Origin: JAHIVN01 sp018816645
GTDB taxonomy: Bacteria; Patescibacteriota; Dojkabacteria; JAHIVN01
DNA: 38,013 nt
Assembly: GCA_043816305.1 (NCBI GenBank)
Contig: JBDRHZ010000025.1
Coordinates: 1-38,013, forward strand
Direction of reading: 5' to 3'
Below are positions 19,701 to 27,536 of the stretch, piece by piece. The notes under the pieces were generated by a model that searched no databases, had not been told where the DNA came from, and worked only from the letters and a program-made list of their open reading frames with translations. The position numbers were made by a program, and so were the translations under genes. The stretch's first letter is position 1. Each line of letters starts with the position of its first letter.

Positions 19701-22517
19701 ACATCTGATCTGGATTGGGGAGGCGTAACTGGAGATGTTGATACTACTTCAGGGAAATCTGTTATTAACAACCTTAGTTCGGCAGATGGAACCGAGGCTA
19801 CACATATACTTTATGTCCCCAAGGAAGCAAGTGACACTTCTGTAGGAATCTGTCCGGATGCGACCGATCTTTCAGGAGTTCATGAGACTTGCTCAAATCT
19901 GGCCATCAAGACTGAAGCATTTCCAAACGTTTCAATAGTCAGCCTCGGAGGTAGCGATTATTGGAAAATCACGGATCTTACTAGCACAGGAGCTTTTAGC
20001 ACTACATTAACGCTAGAACCCACAACAGATATTCTCGACGATGAATTTGATTTAGTTCCAAACAGCACCTGTTCTCTCAGAGAAGCTGTACAGGCTGTAA
20101 ACATTCAGGCTCCATTTGGAGGCTGCGATGCACCTGATCCAGAGGACATAATCATATTAGACACAGGCACTTATGAATTAACAATTCTTGGAAGAGATGA
20201 AGATAATAACGCTTCAGGAGATCTGGATATACTACATGATGTTACCATAATCGGAGCAAGTGAAAACGAAACAATCATTAAAGGAAATCCTGATGGAGCA
20301 GAAGCCAGTACAAAAGATAGAGTTTTCCAACTCCATGATACTTTTTCTGCTAACTTCGCATATCTAACTGTCCGTGATGGATACCAGGAAATTGTTGACT
20401 CTGCACTGAGTTCATTGCAAGGTGCTGGTATTTGGGCTGGAGACAGTACTTCCTTAAATCTAAATCACATCACTGTTAGAGAAAATATTCTTTATGGTAT
20501 CAACAGCGACTGGGCCGAAGGTGCTGGAGTCTGCATAGGCAACTCTAATATTGAACTAACAATTAATGATTCAAATCTCATTTATAATACAATCGATGCC
20601 TTTGAAGGCCACGGAAGCGGAGGCGGAGGCTTAGCAGTTCTCGGCTCAAGCGGAACACATACAGTGTATATCGACAATTCTACCTTTAATAATAATGAAG
20701 TAATAGTCACGGATGAATGGGAAGCTTATGGGGCTGGAATTAGCATAAACGAAGCAAATATAGAAATTTATAATAGTGAAATCAACGATAATTATCTTCG
20801 GACATATGCCTCTACTTATGGAGCCGGATTAAACATATGGGAGAACTATTCAGAAGCAGCAATCATCGAGGAAACTTCAATTTCGGGAAATACAGCTGAA
20901 ATTATTGCACCTTGGGATATACTCATATGGGGTGTTGGATTAAGCGCCGATGACGACGTAAATATAAACAGATGCAACATAAGTAATAATGTTCTGCAGG
21001 CTGTTTCATTTGGAGATTACCTTGAAGTATGGGCCGGAGGAGCATATGTTTCAGGAGATTCTACAGTTTCAAACTCGACTATAAGTAACAATCTATTCGA
21101 CATTCGCGCTACAAATAATGATAGTGAATTAGTTTATGGAGCTGGAATCACTCTTGACGGGGATACTATAGAACTGACAAACAATACCATAAGCGGGAAC
21201 GAAATCAACGTGACATATGACAACATGACTCCGGATCCGTATGGGACTCCCTATATCATGGGAGCTGGGGTTATGGATATCTCCAACGATGCAAGACTCT
21301 CATTTAACACTATTGCTGACAATTCAATTTTTCCAGCCACTTACAATTTCTTTGATAAGTTTGGGAAATCCGGTAGTGGTTACTTTGAATGGGGCAATAC
21401 TACATTCAAGTCAAACATTTTCGATAATACCCAGGATAGTAACACTGACTGTTTAGATGAATATTACTACTGGTATGGAAATCCCGGATTCTCTTCAGAA
21501 GGATACAACTATAATGTGGACGATTCCTGTGTAGGACATGTCAGCCAAGTTACAGATACCACAGATGATCCTCTTATTCAGCCACTAGATAACAACGGCG
21601 GCGGACTCGAAACGCATGCTCTTCTTCAGGCGAGTCCTCCGGTTGACTACTCATCAGATTGTTATGATGTATCAGGAAATCTTGTCAGAACCGATGAGCG
21701 GCTAGAAGACCGCCCAATAGACGGAGACGAAAACGATTTAGCTGTCTGCGACAGCGGCGCATTTGAATACAACCCCGAGCAGTCAGAACCCTACTGTGGA
21801 GATGGTAATCTAGACGACGGAGAAGAATGTGATGACGGAAATAATGATAACGGAGATGGCTGCAGTTCACAATGCTTAATTGAAACTGAAGAACCATATT
21901 GCGGAGACGGAAACCAGGATCCTGGAGAGGAATGTGACGATGGAAATACTTCAAGCGGAGACGGCTGCTCTTCGGAATGTGAATTTGAAGAGGGAATATT
22001 TCATGAATGCAATGATCACCTTGATTTTATAGTTACCTACAACTTCGGAGATCCTGCCTGGTGGGATAGCGGGAACGCTCCCCCCGAAGACATTGAATGT
22101 ACTTGGGAGCAAACACGAGGAACCGAAACAATTATCTTTGACCCCGAAACAGAAACTATTGTTGCCGAGACTGACAGCGCTTATCCACTTCAGGCAACTA
22201 CAGCCATTGAATTTGAGACTACCCCAACAAATAGAAATGAATCCTATGGTGTAAGAGTCATATGCGGAGAATGGATCAGCCCTGAGGAAACTTTTCTCGC
22301 AAGTGAGAAGATAGATTGCTGCGAGGACAGCATCATCCCATTTTTACCAGAGACAGGAGAATTACCAAGTACAGGCAGCCCAGCTCTAAGCACAAAGTTC
22401 CGAATAATGCTTGGTATAAATCTTACACTGCTTGGCTTTTCTTCAAAAATTCTCTTAGATCATTTTTTAAAATTTAAAAGACTCAGATTTGTTAGTTTAA
22501 GAAGCATATATCATTGA
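13758..22517 (+). CDS. Giant two-module surface protein: delta-60 and FG-GAP repeats, internal signal segment, CSLREA beta-helix, DUF4215, LPETG anchor
   Basis: ATG 13758 is preferred over the in-frame TTG at 13749; it gives about 2919 residues. The signal peptide covers residues 1-36 (AEA-A). Delta-60 repeats (VWRYNSNGTLDTSF type) are interrupted at about 247-1037 by twelve FG-GAP-like repeats, then resume. A membrane helix at about 1373-1400 is followed by a basic stretch. A second signal-peptide-like segment at about 1434-1466 ends AKAAWDP. More delta-60 repeats follow, then the CSLREA motif (from Cys2105) with a parallel beta-helix. Two DUF4215 repeats start at Cys2680 and Cys2715. LPETG is at 2863-2867 with a terminal helix and basic tail. 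It is a full-length paralogue of the 1170 gene, which has only one delta-60 repeat in its first module and no FG-GAP array. Surface attachment is inferred; the ligand is unknown. Confidence 0.85.
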   Translation: MTKLQKYKVLSLFKSIFLTLTFLVTSLFLPCSAEAAVYEWDTSFSSDGWAIHANTAGGEGHDLINDVEIQSDGKYVATGWSVGILDASSKTYADLAVWRYNSNGTLDTSFGGSGYVTHKIGSSTYTMNVGNDIEIQGDGKYIVVGTTLSSDDIFGEMYVVLLRYNTDGTLDTTFNSTGYTVFTEEGGIGFDVEIENDGQPDMQYVVSGTINASMAVWKFDSDGNIEEGFGSLGYQKITNNEGNFSSDLDFFGYSVTQIGDLDGDTVDDFAVGEKEDNETGSVQILFMNNDGTIKSNSKIGSGEGGFTGTLNTNDDFGYSITEIGDLDSDGVIDLAVGAQYDDDEDSDSGAVWILFLNSNGTVKAEQKISDTSGDFTGQLDAGDSFGSSVSSIGDLDNDGIQDLAVGAMRDDDGGSARGAVWTLFLNANGTVKASQKVSDTQGNFLGTLSNNDYFGRTVEYLDDLDGDTVQDIAVGAPFDAGNSTGEGSTWILFMNTDGTVKAYQEINDLQGGFTGGLTIGDSFGTSITNLDDLDLDGIQDIAVGVIKESNGLGGVAGGTWVLFLNSNGTVKSSQLISDTVGGFTGGLEQYDYFGISLENAGDFDGDGVQDIVIGATGGDHNSEAVSSTNARREILWIIYLNTNGTVKGFEKLRNPEGIFHGFLDGIDSFGAAATSVGDINGDGYEDLAVGAPGDDGGDWNQGAVWLLFLDENSNVITHQKISEIEGNFTGTLDLGDSFGTSVTNIGDLDNDGNTDIAVGAYLDDDGGSNRGAVWILFLDDDNTVKSHQKISDTEGTFTGVLDDNDYFGSSVSNLGDLDLDGVEDIAVGAERDDDDHSDAGAVWILFLNTDGTVKSYQKISDSTGGLIIDLGISNYFGSALANIDDLDGDGVQDIAVGAYNRTATSKGSLAIIFLNINGTVKSDYEITSGTFPVTIDNSDWFGYSVTNIDDLDNDGVQDIAIGMPRDDDGGTDRGAVWIAFLNTNGSVKGVQKLSDTQGEFAATYADSDYFGSALTTLDDLDSNGERELIVGVEKESNIFTYADRGATYTISLDTDGTVNRSSAELGGNGYAVFTSGTYGNDLVIQGDGKYVICGVSSYARDFALWRVNSDGSLDTTFNGAGYVTHNLTAGGGLEECSGVQVQSDGKYIATGYASTPDNHNANYDLALWRYNSDGSLDTTFDSTGYTTHSNAGGGDGHDWGKSIEIENDGQPEMKYLVGGYSWNSSLDPDIAVWRFNADGSLDTTLHNQGYITQGNAGGGSDSDVVTDLVIQSDGKYILGGYSTGTDGTYDAALWRLQEQGATGSGMVVFTDKEPYASSLKLDSSNILGESQYTTLGSTSEIQEYKVTPIKNKINSSISKIIYNVSAASSKTNFVPKILLFIGLTSIVCSSLIWFKYKKLQVNKNRLHMSFGTRRKAVINHRSFLKHLAASARANRKLFIILITVMFTFVNLSIIPFSKNAKAAWDPAFDGDGFLWFDGGNGYDYGDALAVLADGSFFVEGSIRNSSGNNDLAIWKYNSDGTLDTTGFNPPTGYVMHHNAAGGNGMDYGQDMLFYNDKLYLTGYSLNASGNYDLVVWKFNLDGTLDATFGDGSCTNGVGAGSNMGCVVHDDAAGAGSNNDFARAIQLQSDGKIIIVGDSKNSLGNYDIVVWRFNTDGTLDSTFGDWDSDGSGECNNGVGPSSDMGCIVHNNAAGGNGHDWGKNLVIQPNDKIVITGSSSPTFYSEMVVWRFNSDGALDDTFGDGTCNNGVGTGSNMGCTVHGNAAGGDGWDSGAAVTLQTDGSLLVSGWSGSLSNSDDMAIWRLDSSGNLDNTFDSDGYVTHDTGGGSYDSGEDIAIQNDGKIVVTGYGDDTDGNTDLIIWKYNSDGTPDTSFNPQGFVRHNGDEAIAGWNYDYGGDIEILLNGSFLITGSADETNNEDGDMALWMYTSFSFQILNLDPSLDAKDTIGNNVEDGSVYGLDGTNTVRITNTSGDYIAEVVANFTSDLDWGGVTGDVDTTSGKSVINNLSSADGTEATHILYVPKEASDTSVGICPDATDLSGVHETCSNLAIKTEAFPNVSIVSLGGSDYWKITDLTSTGAFSTTLTLEPTTDILDDEFDLVPNSTCSLREAVQAVNIQAPFGGCDAPDPEDIIILDTGTYELTILGRDEDNNASGDLDILHDVTIIGASENETIIKGNPDGAEASTKDRVFQLHDTFSANFAYLTVRDGYQEIVDSALSSLQGAGIWAGDSTSLNLNHITVRENILYGINSDWAEGAGVCIGNSNIELTINDSNLIYNTIDAFEGHGSGGGGLAVLGSSGTHTVYIDNSTFNNNEVIVTDEWEAYGAGISINEANIEIYNSEINDNYLRTYASTYGAGLNIWENYSEAAIIEETSISGNTAEIIAPWDILIWGVGLSADDDVNINRCNISNNVLQAVSFGDYLEVWAGGAYVSGDSTVSNSTISNNLFDIRATNNDSELVYGAGITLDGDTIELTNNTISGNEINVTYDNMTPDPYGTPYIMGAGVMDISNDARLSFNTIADNSIFPATYNFFDKFGKSGSGYFEWGNTTFKSNIFDNTQDSNTDCLDEYYYWYGNPGFSSEGYNYNVDDSCVGHVSQVTDTTDDPLIQPLDNNGGGLETHALLQASPPVDYSSDCYDVSGNLVRTDERLEDRPIDGDENDLAVCDSGAFEYNPEQSEPYCGDGNLDDGEECDDGNNDNGDGCSSQCLIETEEPYCGDGNQDPGEECDDGNTSSGDGCSSECEFEEGIFHECNDHLDFIVTYNFGDPAWWDSGNAPPEDIECTWEQTRGTETIIFDPETETIVAETDSAYPLQATTAIEFETTPTNRNESYGVRVICGEWISPEETFLASEKIDCCEDSIIPFLPETGELPSTGSPALSTKFRIMLGINLTLLGFSSKILLDHFLKFKRLRFVSLRSIYH
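14500..16868 (+). repeat. Twelve FG-GAP-like repeats inside the giant surface protein
   Basis: Twelve in-frame units of about 66 codons each contain a core such as DSFGTSVTNIGDLDNDG followed by DIAVGA. The D-x-D-x-DG-x2-D pattern is the calcium-binding loop of integrin-alpha-type FG-GAP propeller repeats. Twelve units exceed a standard seven-bladed propeller, so there could be two propellers or an elongated array. The units have diverged at the DNA level. Confidence 0.8.
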
Positions 22518-22588
22518 CAAACACTCAACCGAGCCTGATTATGAAATGAATAATGGAGTGGGAATAAAGGCTTTTAAGCAAATCCTAC

Positions 22589-23953
22589 TCAAGTAGCTGC
22601 TCCAATTGCCTTACCAGAAAATGGAGAAATAGAAGCTCCGCTTTGATAATCGAGAGGAACGTCAATATTGATAACACCTCTTAGTACCCCTACCTTCATC
22701 AAGCTGTCATGAAACGACAGTTTATCCTTTGGCAAGGATTCTGAAGGAAATTTATAACCTGTTGCCGCAGCTAGAAGCAGGTACTCATCCTCAGGAACAA
22801 AAAATTGAAATATCCCGTTTCTATTTGCGATCTTTGTATCGATAAGTTCGTTATTCTCTGCTTTATAAAGTTTAAGAAAACTTGGTGAAACCGGGGCCTT
22901 GGTCTCACTGTCAAACACATATCCCCAGGCACGGGGTTTCTTTGTTTCGCTGAGGAGCTTCAAAGCAATCAGGAAGAAATAAACACCTGAAAAGGCAAGA
23001 TTCAAAGGATTAAATCTCAATACCGTAGCAAATAGGTTTAAAACAAACATAAAAGCAAGAAAGAAGAAATTCCCCTGAAGGGCAAAATTTCTAATTTTAA
23101 TCCAGAGCAGCTTGATATATTGAAAGCTAATTCTGAATTTACGATCCTTTGCATCGAGCGGTATACTGAAGTCAATCGTAGTGTCATTCTGAATATTAAA
23201 GCGTCCTCCAGTGTATATATACCCCTGTCTTTCTGAATAACTGCTCTGCACCCTTTTTGATGGGAAGGTATACTCTTCATGCTGCACTTCAATGTAATAA
23301 GAACCGGATGAAACAGGAAAGCCATAACGTCCTTCCAGATCAGTAACAGTAGATGAGATCAGAAGGTTCGTCTCTGAATCCAGAAGTCTCACCACAGCAA
23401 ATGGAATTGGTTTCTTTCCGCTGGAATCATATACCAGTCCCCAGAGTTTCTTCAGATGCCTTCTACCCAGAAATGCCTGGGTAATCAATCCAAATATACT
23501 TGCCGCCGTAGTATTCGGAACAGAAAGAAGAGAGATCATACTCAAGACCTGGATACCTACACCCGTGCCTATTACAATCTCAGAAGTATTATACGGATCG
23601 CTTACAGTTTCAATTACTGTTGATAATACTTTTACGACAAGCACATCTTCACTCACACTAATCTTGATATCGCCACTATTCTTGAAAGTAAGACTTTTTA
23701 CGTCCATGACTGAATCTTTGTATTCGAAATCAGGTTCAAATTTGAGAGTAAGGGTTGCACCGTCAATAACCAAATCCGTTTCCTGGCAGGCAAATTTGCC
23801 TTCATACATCTGCTCCTGCTTCCAAATGGTGTCACCAATGATAGTCCCGCTAGAGGGACAGTGATCTGCCGCCAAAACAGCCCCATATAACATAGGGAGA
23901 GATATAAATAAAGAAGCAAATAATATGATGACTAGGGCAGTTCTTATTTTCAT
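22589..23953 (-). CDS. Membrane protein with two carboxypeptidase-regulatory-like domains
   Basis: The 454-residue protein begins with a signal peptide (MKIRTALVIILFASLF...VLAA). An extracellular beta-rich stretch follows, then a hydrophobic segment near 120-160. The first carboxypeptidase-regulatory-like (transthyretin-fold) domain lies at about 169-235 (LWGLVYDSSGKKPIPFAVVRL...DLEGRYGFPV). A membrane hairpin is at about 293-335. The second such domain is at about 344-410 (AWGYVFDSETKAPVSPSFLKL...NRNGIFQFFVPE). These domains usually serve as structural or binding modules on the cell surface. The gene is divergent from the tail-fibre-like gene at 24045 and converges with the giant surface protein. 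No catalytic motif is visible, and its role is unknown. Confidence 0.75.
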   Translation of the reverse strand: MKIRTALVIILFASLFISLPMLYGAVLAADHCPSSGTIIGDTIWKQEQMYEGKFACQETDLVIDGATLTLKFEPDFEYKDSVMDVKSLTFKNSGDIKISVSEDVLVVKVLSTVIETVSDPYNTSEIVIGTGVGIQVLSMISLLSVPNTTAASIFGLITQAFLGRRHLKKLWGLVYDSSGKKPIPFAVVRLLDSETNLLISSTVTDLEGRYGFPVSSGSYYIEVQHEEYTFPSKRVQSSYSERQGYIYTGGRFNIQNDTTIDFSIPLDAKDRKFRISFQYIKLLWIKIRNFALQGNFFFLAFMFVLNLFATVLRFNPLNLAFSGVYFFLIALKLLSETKKPRAWGYVFDSETKAPVSPSFLKLYKAENNELIDTKIANRNGIFQFFVPEDEYLLLAAATGYKFPSESLPKDKLSFHDSLMKVGVLRGVINIDVPLDYQSGASISPFSGKAIGAAT

Positions 23954-23972
23954 AATAGATATATCTTTCTTA

Positions 23973-24001
23973 TTGCATTCGGTATAGTTTACAACTATAA
24001 T
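23973..24001 (+). promoter_or_regulatory. Sigma70-like promoter for the 24045 gene
   Basis: TTGCAT at 23973-23978, a 17-base spacer and a perfect TATAAT at 23996-24001. Transcription would begin near 24008. The -10 overlaps that of the opposite-strand promoter. Confidence 0.55.
23983..23999. promoter_or_regulatory. Perfect 7-3-7 inverted repeat in a divergent promoter region
   Basis: TATAGTT, TAC, AACTATA. It fills the spacer and part of the -10 of the plus-strand promoter and touches the minus-strand -10, so it is placed like a repressor operator. No regulator gene is adjacent. Confidence 0.35.
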
Positions 24002-24027
24002 TTATAATATACTGACTTTAATTGCAA
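23999..24027 (-). promoter_or_regulatory. Sigma70-like promoter for the 22589-23953 gene
   Basis: On the minus strand: TTGCAA (24027-24022), a 17-base spacer and TAAATT (24004-23999). The start would be near 23992, leaving a leader of about 39 bases to the ATG at 23953. The -10 is weaker than most others in the window. Confidence 0.35.
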
Positions 24028-24044
24028 TAACGACTGCTCAGATA

Positions 24045-27000
24045 ATGACAGACTCATCGTTTGATCAAATGGGCTACAGCCCGGAAAAAAAATTGAAAAT
24101 TGAGAATTTGGTAATATTTATAGCGCTAAGCATAATTATCATTGTTCTCTTCCTGCTCTTGCGCGAACCTGCCTCAAACTTCGTCGGATCTATAACAGGT
24201 ACTGACGAGCAGAGGCAGGAAACAACTGCTGCAAGTAATACGAAAACTATTGCTGAGTATATCAGCGAACTAAAAGAAGGTAATGCTATCACACTGACTC
24301 CTACCATAAACGTACTGGGAGATGTCATCAATGAAGAAGTAACTATCACAGATCTTCCAGATACCGGTGAAGATGACCCTTGGGTTGATGTTGTCGGGGA
24401 CACAATGACAGGCGATCTGACGATAACAGGTGGAGCGAATCTAATACTAACGGATTCGGAAGATTTGCTCTTCAGTAATGTCTCTTTGAAATCTTCTCTC
24501 TCAAGACAGAACAGCGGTGCATTTTTCGTTGGTACATTTGACGAATATGAAAATAGCGACAGTACAAATGTACAGGATGTGATGGACGACCTGGATGAGG
24601 CAATTGTTGGACTCCAGGACAGAGTAACCTACTGGAATGAAGCTTATAACTGGGGAGATCACAGTATAGTCGGATATCTGACAGAAGAAGAAGATCCCAT
24701 ATGGATAAACGATGAACCGGACTACTTCAATAGAGGAGAGAATGAGAATATTACAGGCACACCCCGCTTTAATGGAGGAGTATCTGGAAACTCCGCACCT
24801 TTTACTGTGGACAGCACATTTCTGGTAACGAATCTCAATGCTGACTTGCTGGATGGATTTCACGCCACCGATTTCATGGGTGGGGGAGTTGATCTTTGGG
24901 TTGATGAGACAGGAGACACCATGGCAGGAATTCTTGATATGGGCACAAATAGAATTGAGAATATTGCAGCCCCAAACTCAAATGATGACGCTGTAAATCT
25001 AGGCACAGCTGAATCAAACTATATCAACGACGGAGCAGGAGAGATAAATGCTATAGGAGATTTCAACTTTACTTCGACTACTCAAATCACAAATCTTAGT
25101 GCTGACTTTCTGGATAACAACAGCAGTGCATACTATAGGGATGCAAGTAACATAAATGCCGGCACTCTTGGAAACACATATTTCAGTGCATACTCAGACT
25201 TAAACGCTGAAGGATATGTGCCGGGATCTTCTACTTCTATTTGGACAGATACAAATGACGGAGCGGGAAGCGGATTAGATGCCGATTTGTTGGACGCTCA
25301 AACCGGTTCATACTATACCAATGCAAGCAATATTATTTCGGGAACATTAGGTACAGCATATTATAGTGCCTATTCCGATCTCAATGCAGAAGGCTACGTT
25401 CCAGGTTCTTCCACAACTCTCTGGACAAATACAAATGATGGAGCGGGAAGCGGTTTGGATGCTGATTTACTCGACGCTCAAACGGGTTCTTATTATACAA
25501 ATGCCTCGAACATAATTGCAGGAACTCTGGGAACTGGATATTACAGTGCCTATGCAGATCTAACTGCTGAAAACTATCTGAATAACGATGCCGGAGATGA
25601 CCTTCTGACAAGGACACAGCTGGACGGACGGTACATAAACGATACCGGAGATACCATGACAACAGCCGGACTGCAGTTCTCAGGTATTACAACTGACATC
25701 TATACTCCCAGCGGCGAAGCTCTTACCCTAAGTGCTCCAGGTACTGGTAACATACAGCTTCTAACCGGTTCTGGAGTCATCGGAATAGGTACTACAACAG
25801 CCCTGGTTGAAATATCAAATATTTCGACCGCTTATTCTGATCACAAAGATATACTTGTTCGATCGTCTGGAAGTAACCAGGCAACCTATTTCCGTGTTGC
25901 TCCAAACGGAACACCCCCCGATTCAATTATTTGGTCTACTGTTCAAGTTTTTGCGACCGACTGGGCCTCTGACCAGACAAATCTGGAAGCTGTCGAAATG
26001 AGATTTAACCGTGATGCGGGATCCGATCCCGGGAATCAATCTATTTTCCAGATAAATACTTATGCTGCTGGTACAGGAATACTCCATCCATTAGCAATAA
26101 CCGTTGATGATGAGGCAGACAAAGGTATCTTTATTGATACAGGGGCAAATGTGGGCATAGGTTCTACCGCACCTGCACAGGAATTCGATGTTGAGGGAGA
26201 CATCCAGCTGGACGCAAATGAATCAGCAACTACAAACGGATTATGCCACTCTGGAGCCAACTCAGACACAACTTTCACTGACAGAGATATAGTTGCATGT
26301 TCTTCAGCACCTGGAGACATAGCTGAATGGTATGACACGAAAGACGCTGAAGCAGGAGATATTGTTTATACAACAGGAAGAACCGTCACATATACCTCCC
26401 CGGCCGTAAATGCAATAACCGGCGAGGTTCTAAATAAGAATGAAAGACTAACTGCAAGCATACTTGCAAGAAGTTCTCGTTCCTATCAAGCAAACGTCCT
26501 CGGCGTAGTTTCTACGTCGCCATATCAAACATTCGGCAAAGCTATCAATGACTATTCATCAAATCCAAACCCAATCGCACTCACAGGTAGAGTTCCTGTA
26601 AAAGTAGTAGCTGTAAATGGTGCGATAAAACCCGGAGATTCTATCACTGCAAGCAATATCCCCGGAGTAGGGATGAAAAGCACCAAGCCCGGACATATCA
26701 TTGGGATTGCCCTTGACCACTATAACGACATAAATCCATACCAGGTTGGCAAAATTCTTGTATCGATAAACCTGAGCTGGCATGAACCAGAAGAATATCT
26801 GAACAAGGTAAATGACACAATCAAAGCATATGACTCTTTGAAAACCCCTGGACTGATAGATACTCTGCCAACTCTTGAAATAACAGACACATTAAATGCT
26901 AAGAATGGTATCTTTGACTCAATAAAAGTAAAGAATCTGACAGTTACAAACAGCCTGACATCGAATGGTCTTTTCACTGCTAGAAATATCAGAACGGATC

Positions 27001-27368
27001 TTATCGAATCCAGTTCTTCGAACAGTATCATAATTAAACTGGCCGACAATCTCGGAAAAACTGCTTTTGAAGTTCAGAATAACCAAAATGAAAAAGTCTT
27101 TAGAGTTGACAGTACAGGAAAGATCTATATAAGAGCCGATGCTGCAAACACTTCTGTCGGCTCGATAGTAATACCTCCAGGACAGAATGAAGTTAAAGTA
27201 GAAACAAGTGCTGTTTCTGAAGGATCGAAGATATTTATCAGCCCGATATCAATTTCGGTCACTCCTCCAAACGTTTGGATAAAAGAGAAGGGGACGGGTT
27301 ACTTTATAGTCCGCCAGGAGAATTTAACCGAACAAAATCTGGTAGTTGATTGGTGGGTGATAAATTGA
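24045..27368 (+). CDS. Membrane-anchored tail-fibre-like protein, first of a tandem pair
   Basis: The 1107-residue protein has a short cytoplasmic start and one membrane helix at about 21-39, and no cleavage site is obvious. A linker with KTIAEYISELKEG follows, then LPDTG at 104-108. The body has phage-tail-fibre-style segments: VGDTMTGDLTI, LNADLLDGFHA, and a 60-residue unit with GLDADLLDAQTGSYY repeated two and a half times. A later block reads GDIAEWYDTKDAEAGDIVYTTG, followed by LTGRVPVKVVAVNG and GVGMKSTKPG. Similar blocks are common in candidate-phyla surface proteins and resemble chaperone/autoprocessing ends of phage appendages. The end is VDWWVIN, and the 27537 product has the same order of parts. 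A trimeric fibre displayed outside the cell is likely but inferred. Confidence 0.75.
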   Translation: MTDSSFDQMGYSPEKKLKIENLVIFIALSIIIIVLFLLLREPASNFVGSITGTDEQRQETTAASNTKTIAEYISELKEGNAITLTPTINVLGDVINEEVTITDLPDTGEDDPWVDVVGDTMTGDLTITGGANLILTDSEDLLFSNVSLKSSLSRQNSGAFFVGTFDEYENSDSTNVQDVMDDLDEAIVGLQDRVTYWNEAYNWGDHSIVGYLTEEEDPIWINDEPDYFNRGENENITGTPRFNGGVSGNSAPFTVDSTFLVTNLNADLLDGFHATDFMGGGVDLWVDETGDTMAGILDMGTNRIENIAAPNSNDDAVNLGTAESNYINDGAGEINAIGDFNFTSTTQITNLSADFLDNNSSAYYRDASNINAGTLGNTYFSAYSDLNAEGYVPGSSTSIWTDTNDGAGSGLDADLLDAQTGSYYTNASNIISGTLGTAYYSAYSDLNAEGYVPGSSTTLWTNTNDGAGSGLDADLLDAQTGSYYTNASNIIAGTLGTGYYSAYADLTAENYLNNDAGDDLLTRTQLDGRYINDTGDTMTTAGLQFSGITTDIYTPSGEALTLSAPGTGNIQLLTGSGVIGIGTTTALVEISNISTAYSDHKDILVRSSGSNQATYFRVAPNGTPPDSIIWSTVQVFATDWASDQTNLEAVEMRFNRDAGSDPGNQSIFQINTYAAGTGILHPLAITVDDEADKGIFIDTGANVGIGSTAPAQEFDVEGDIQLDANESATTNGLCHSGANSDTTFTDRDIVACSSAPGDIAEWYDTKDAEAGDIVYTTGRTVTYTSPAVNAITGEVLNKNERLTASILARSSRSYQANVLGVVSTSPYQTFGKAINDYSSNPNPIALTGRVPVKVVAVNGAIKPGDSITASNIPGVGMKSTKPGHIIGIALDHYNDINPYQVGKILVSINLSWHEPEEYLNKVNDTIKAYDSLKTPGLIDTLPTLEITDTLNAKNGIFDSIKVKNLTVTNSLTSNGLFTARNIRTDLIESSSSNSIIIKLADNLGKTAFEVQNNQNEKVFRVDSTGKIYIRADAANTSVGSIVIPPGQNEVKVETSAVSEGSKIFISPISISVTPPNVWIKEKGTGYFIVRQENLTEQNLVVDWWVIN
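25140..25600 (+). repeat. 180-base in-frame tandem repeat in the tail-fibre-like gene
   Basis: The DLNAEGYVPGSST block starts at 25197 and again at 25377, exactly 180 bases (60 codons) apart. A partial third copy starts at 25557 (DLTAENYLN). The copies are close in protein but have many synonymous base changes, so they are not a recent duplication. Confidence 0.75.
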
Positions 27369-27416
27369 GCCACTGTGCTTATGAAATTATAAGCAGATAA
27401 GCCTCAGGACAAGTGA
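27369..27416 (+). repeat. Degenerate 8-base tandem array (GC-type) directly after a stop codon
   Basis: Starting at the base after the TGA, the 8-mers are GCCACTGT, GCTTATGA, AATTATAA, GCAGATAA, GCCTCAGG, ACAAGTGA. Four of six begin with GC in register. The end of the array is uncertain. Confidence 0.5.
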
Positions 27417-27462
27417 ATAATCCCCAACAGCTAACATCTAAATTCCAAACATCAAGTTGCTA

Positions 27463-27491
27463 TTGCACTACTAAACAAACCCGTTTATAAT
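27463..27491 (+). promoter_or_regulatory. Sigma70-like promoter for the 27537 gene
   Basis: TTGCAC at 27463-27468, a 17-base spacer and a perfect TATAAT at 27486-27491. Start near 27498, with a leader of about 39 bases before the ATG at 27537. It nearly matches the promoter of the upstream paralogue. Confidence 0.55.
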
Positions 27492-27536
27492 GATTCTATC
27501 TTACCAAGAACAGAAGTTTATTTCTATACTGCCAGA

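Noticed and set aside
1170..22517. A Gram-positive Firmicute origin because of LPETG signals
   Set aside because: The delta-60, CSLREA and DUF4215 domain mix, the short AlaRS and the absence of Shine-Dalgarno sites fit candidate phyla bacteria better.
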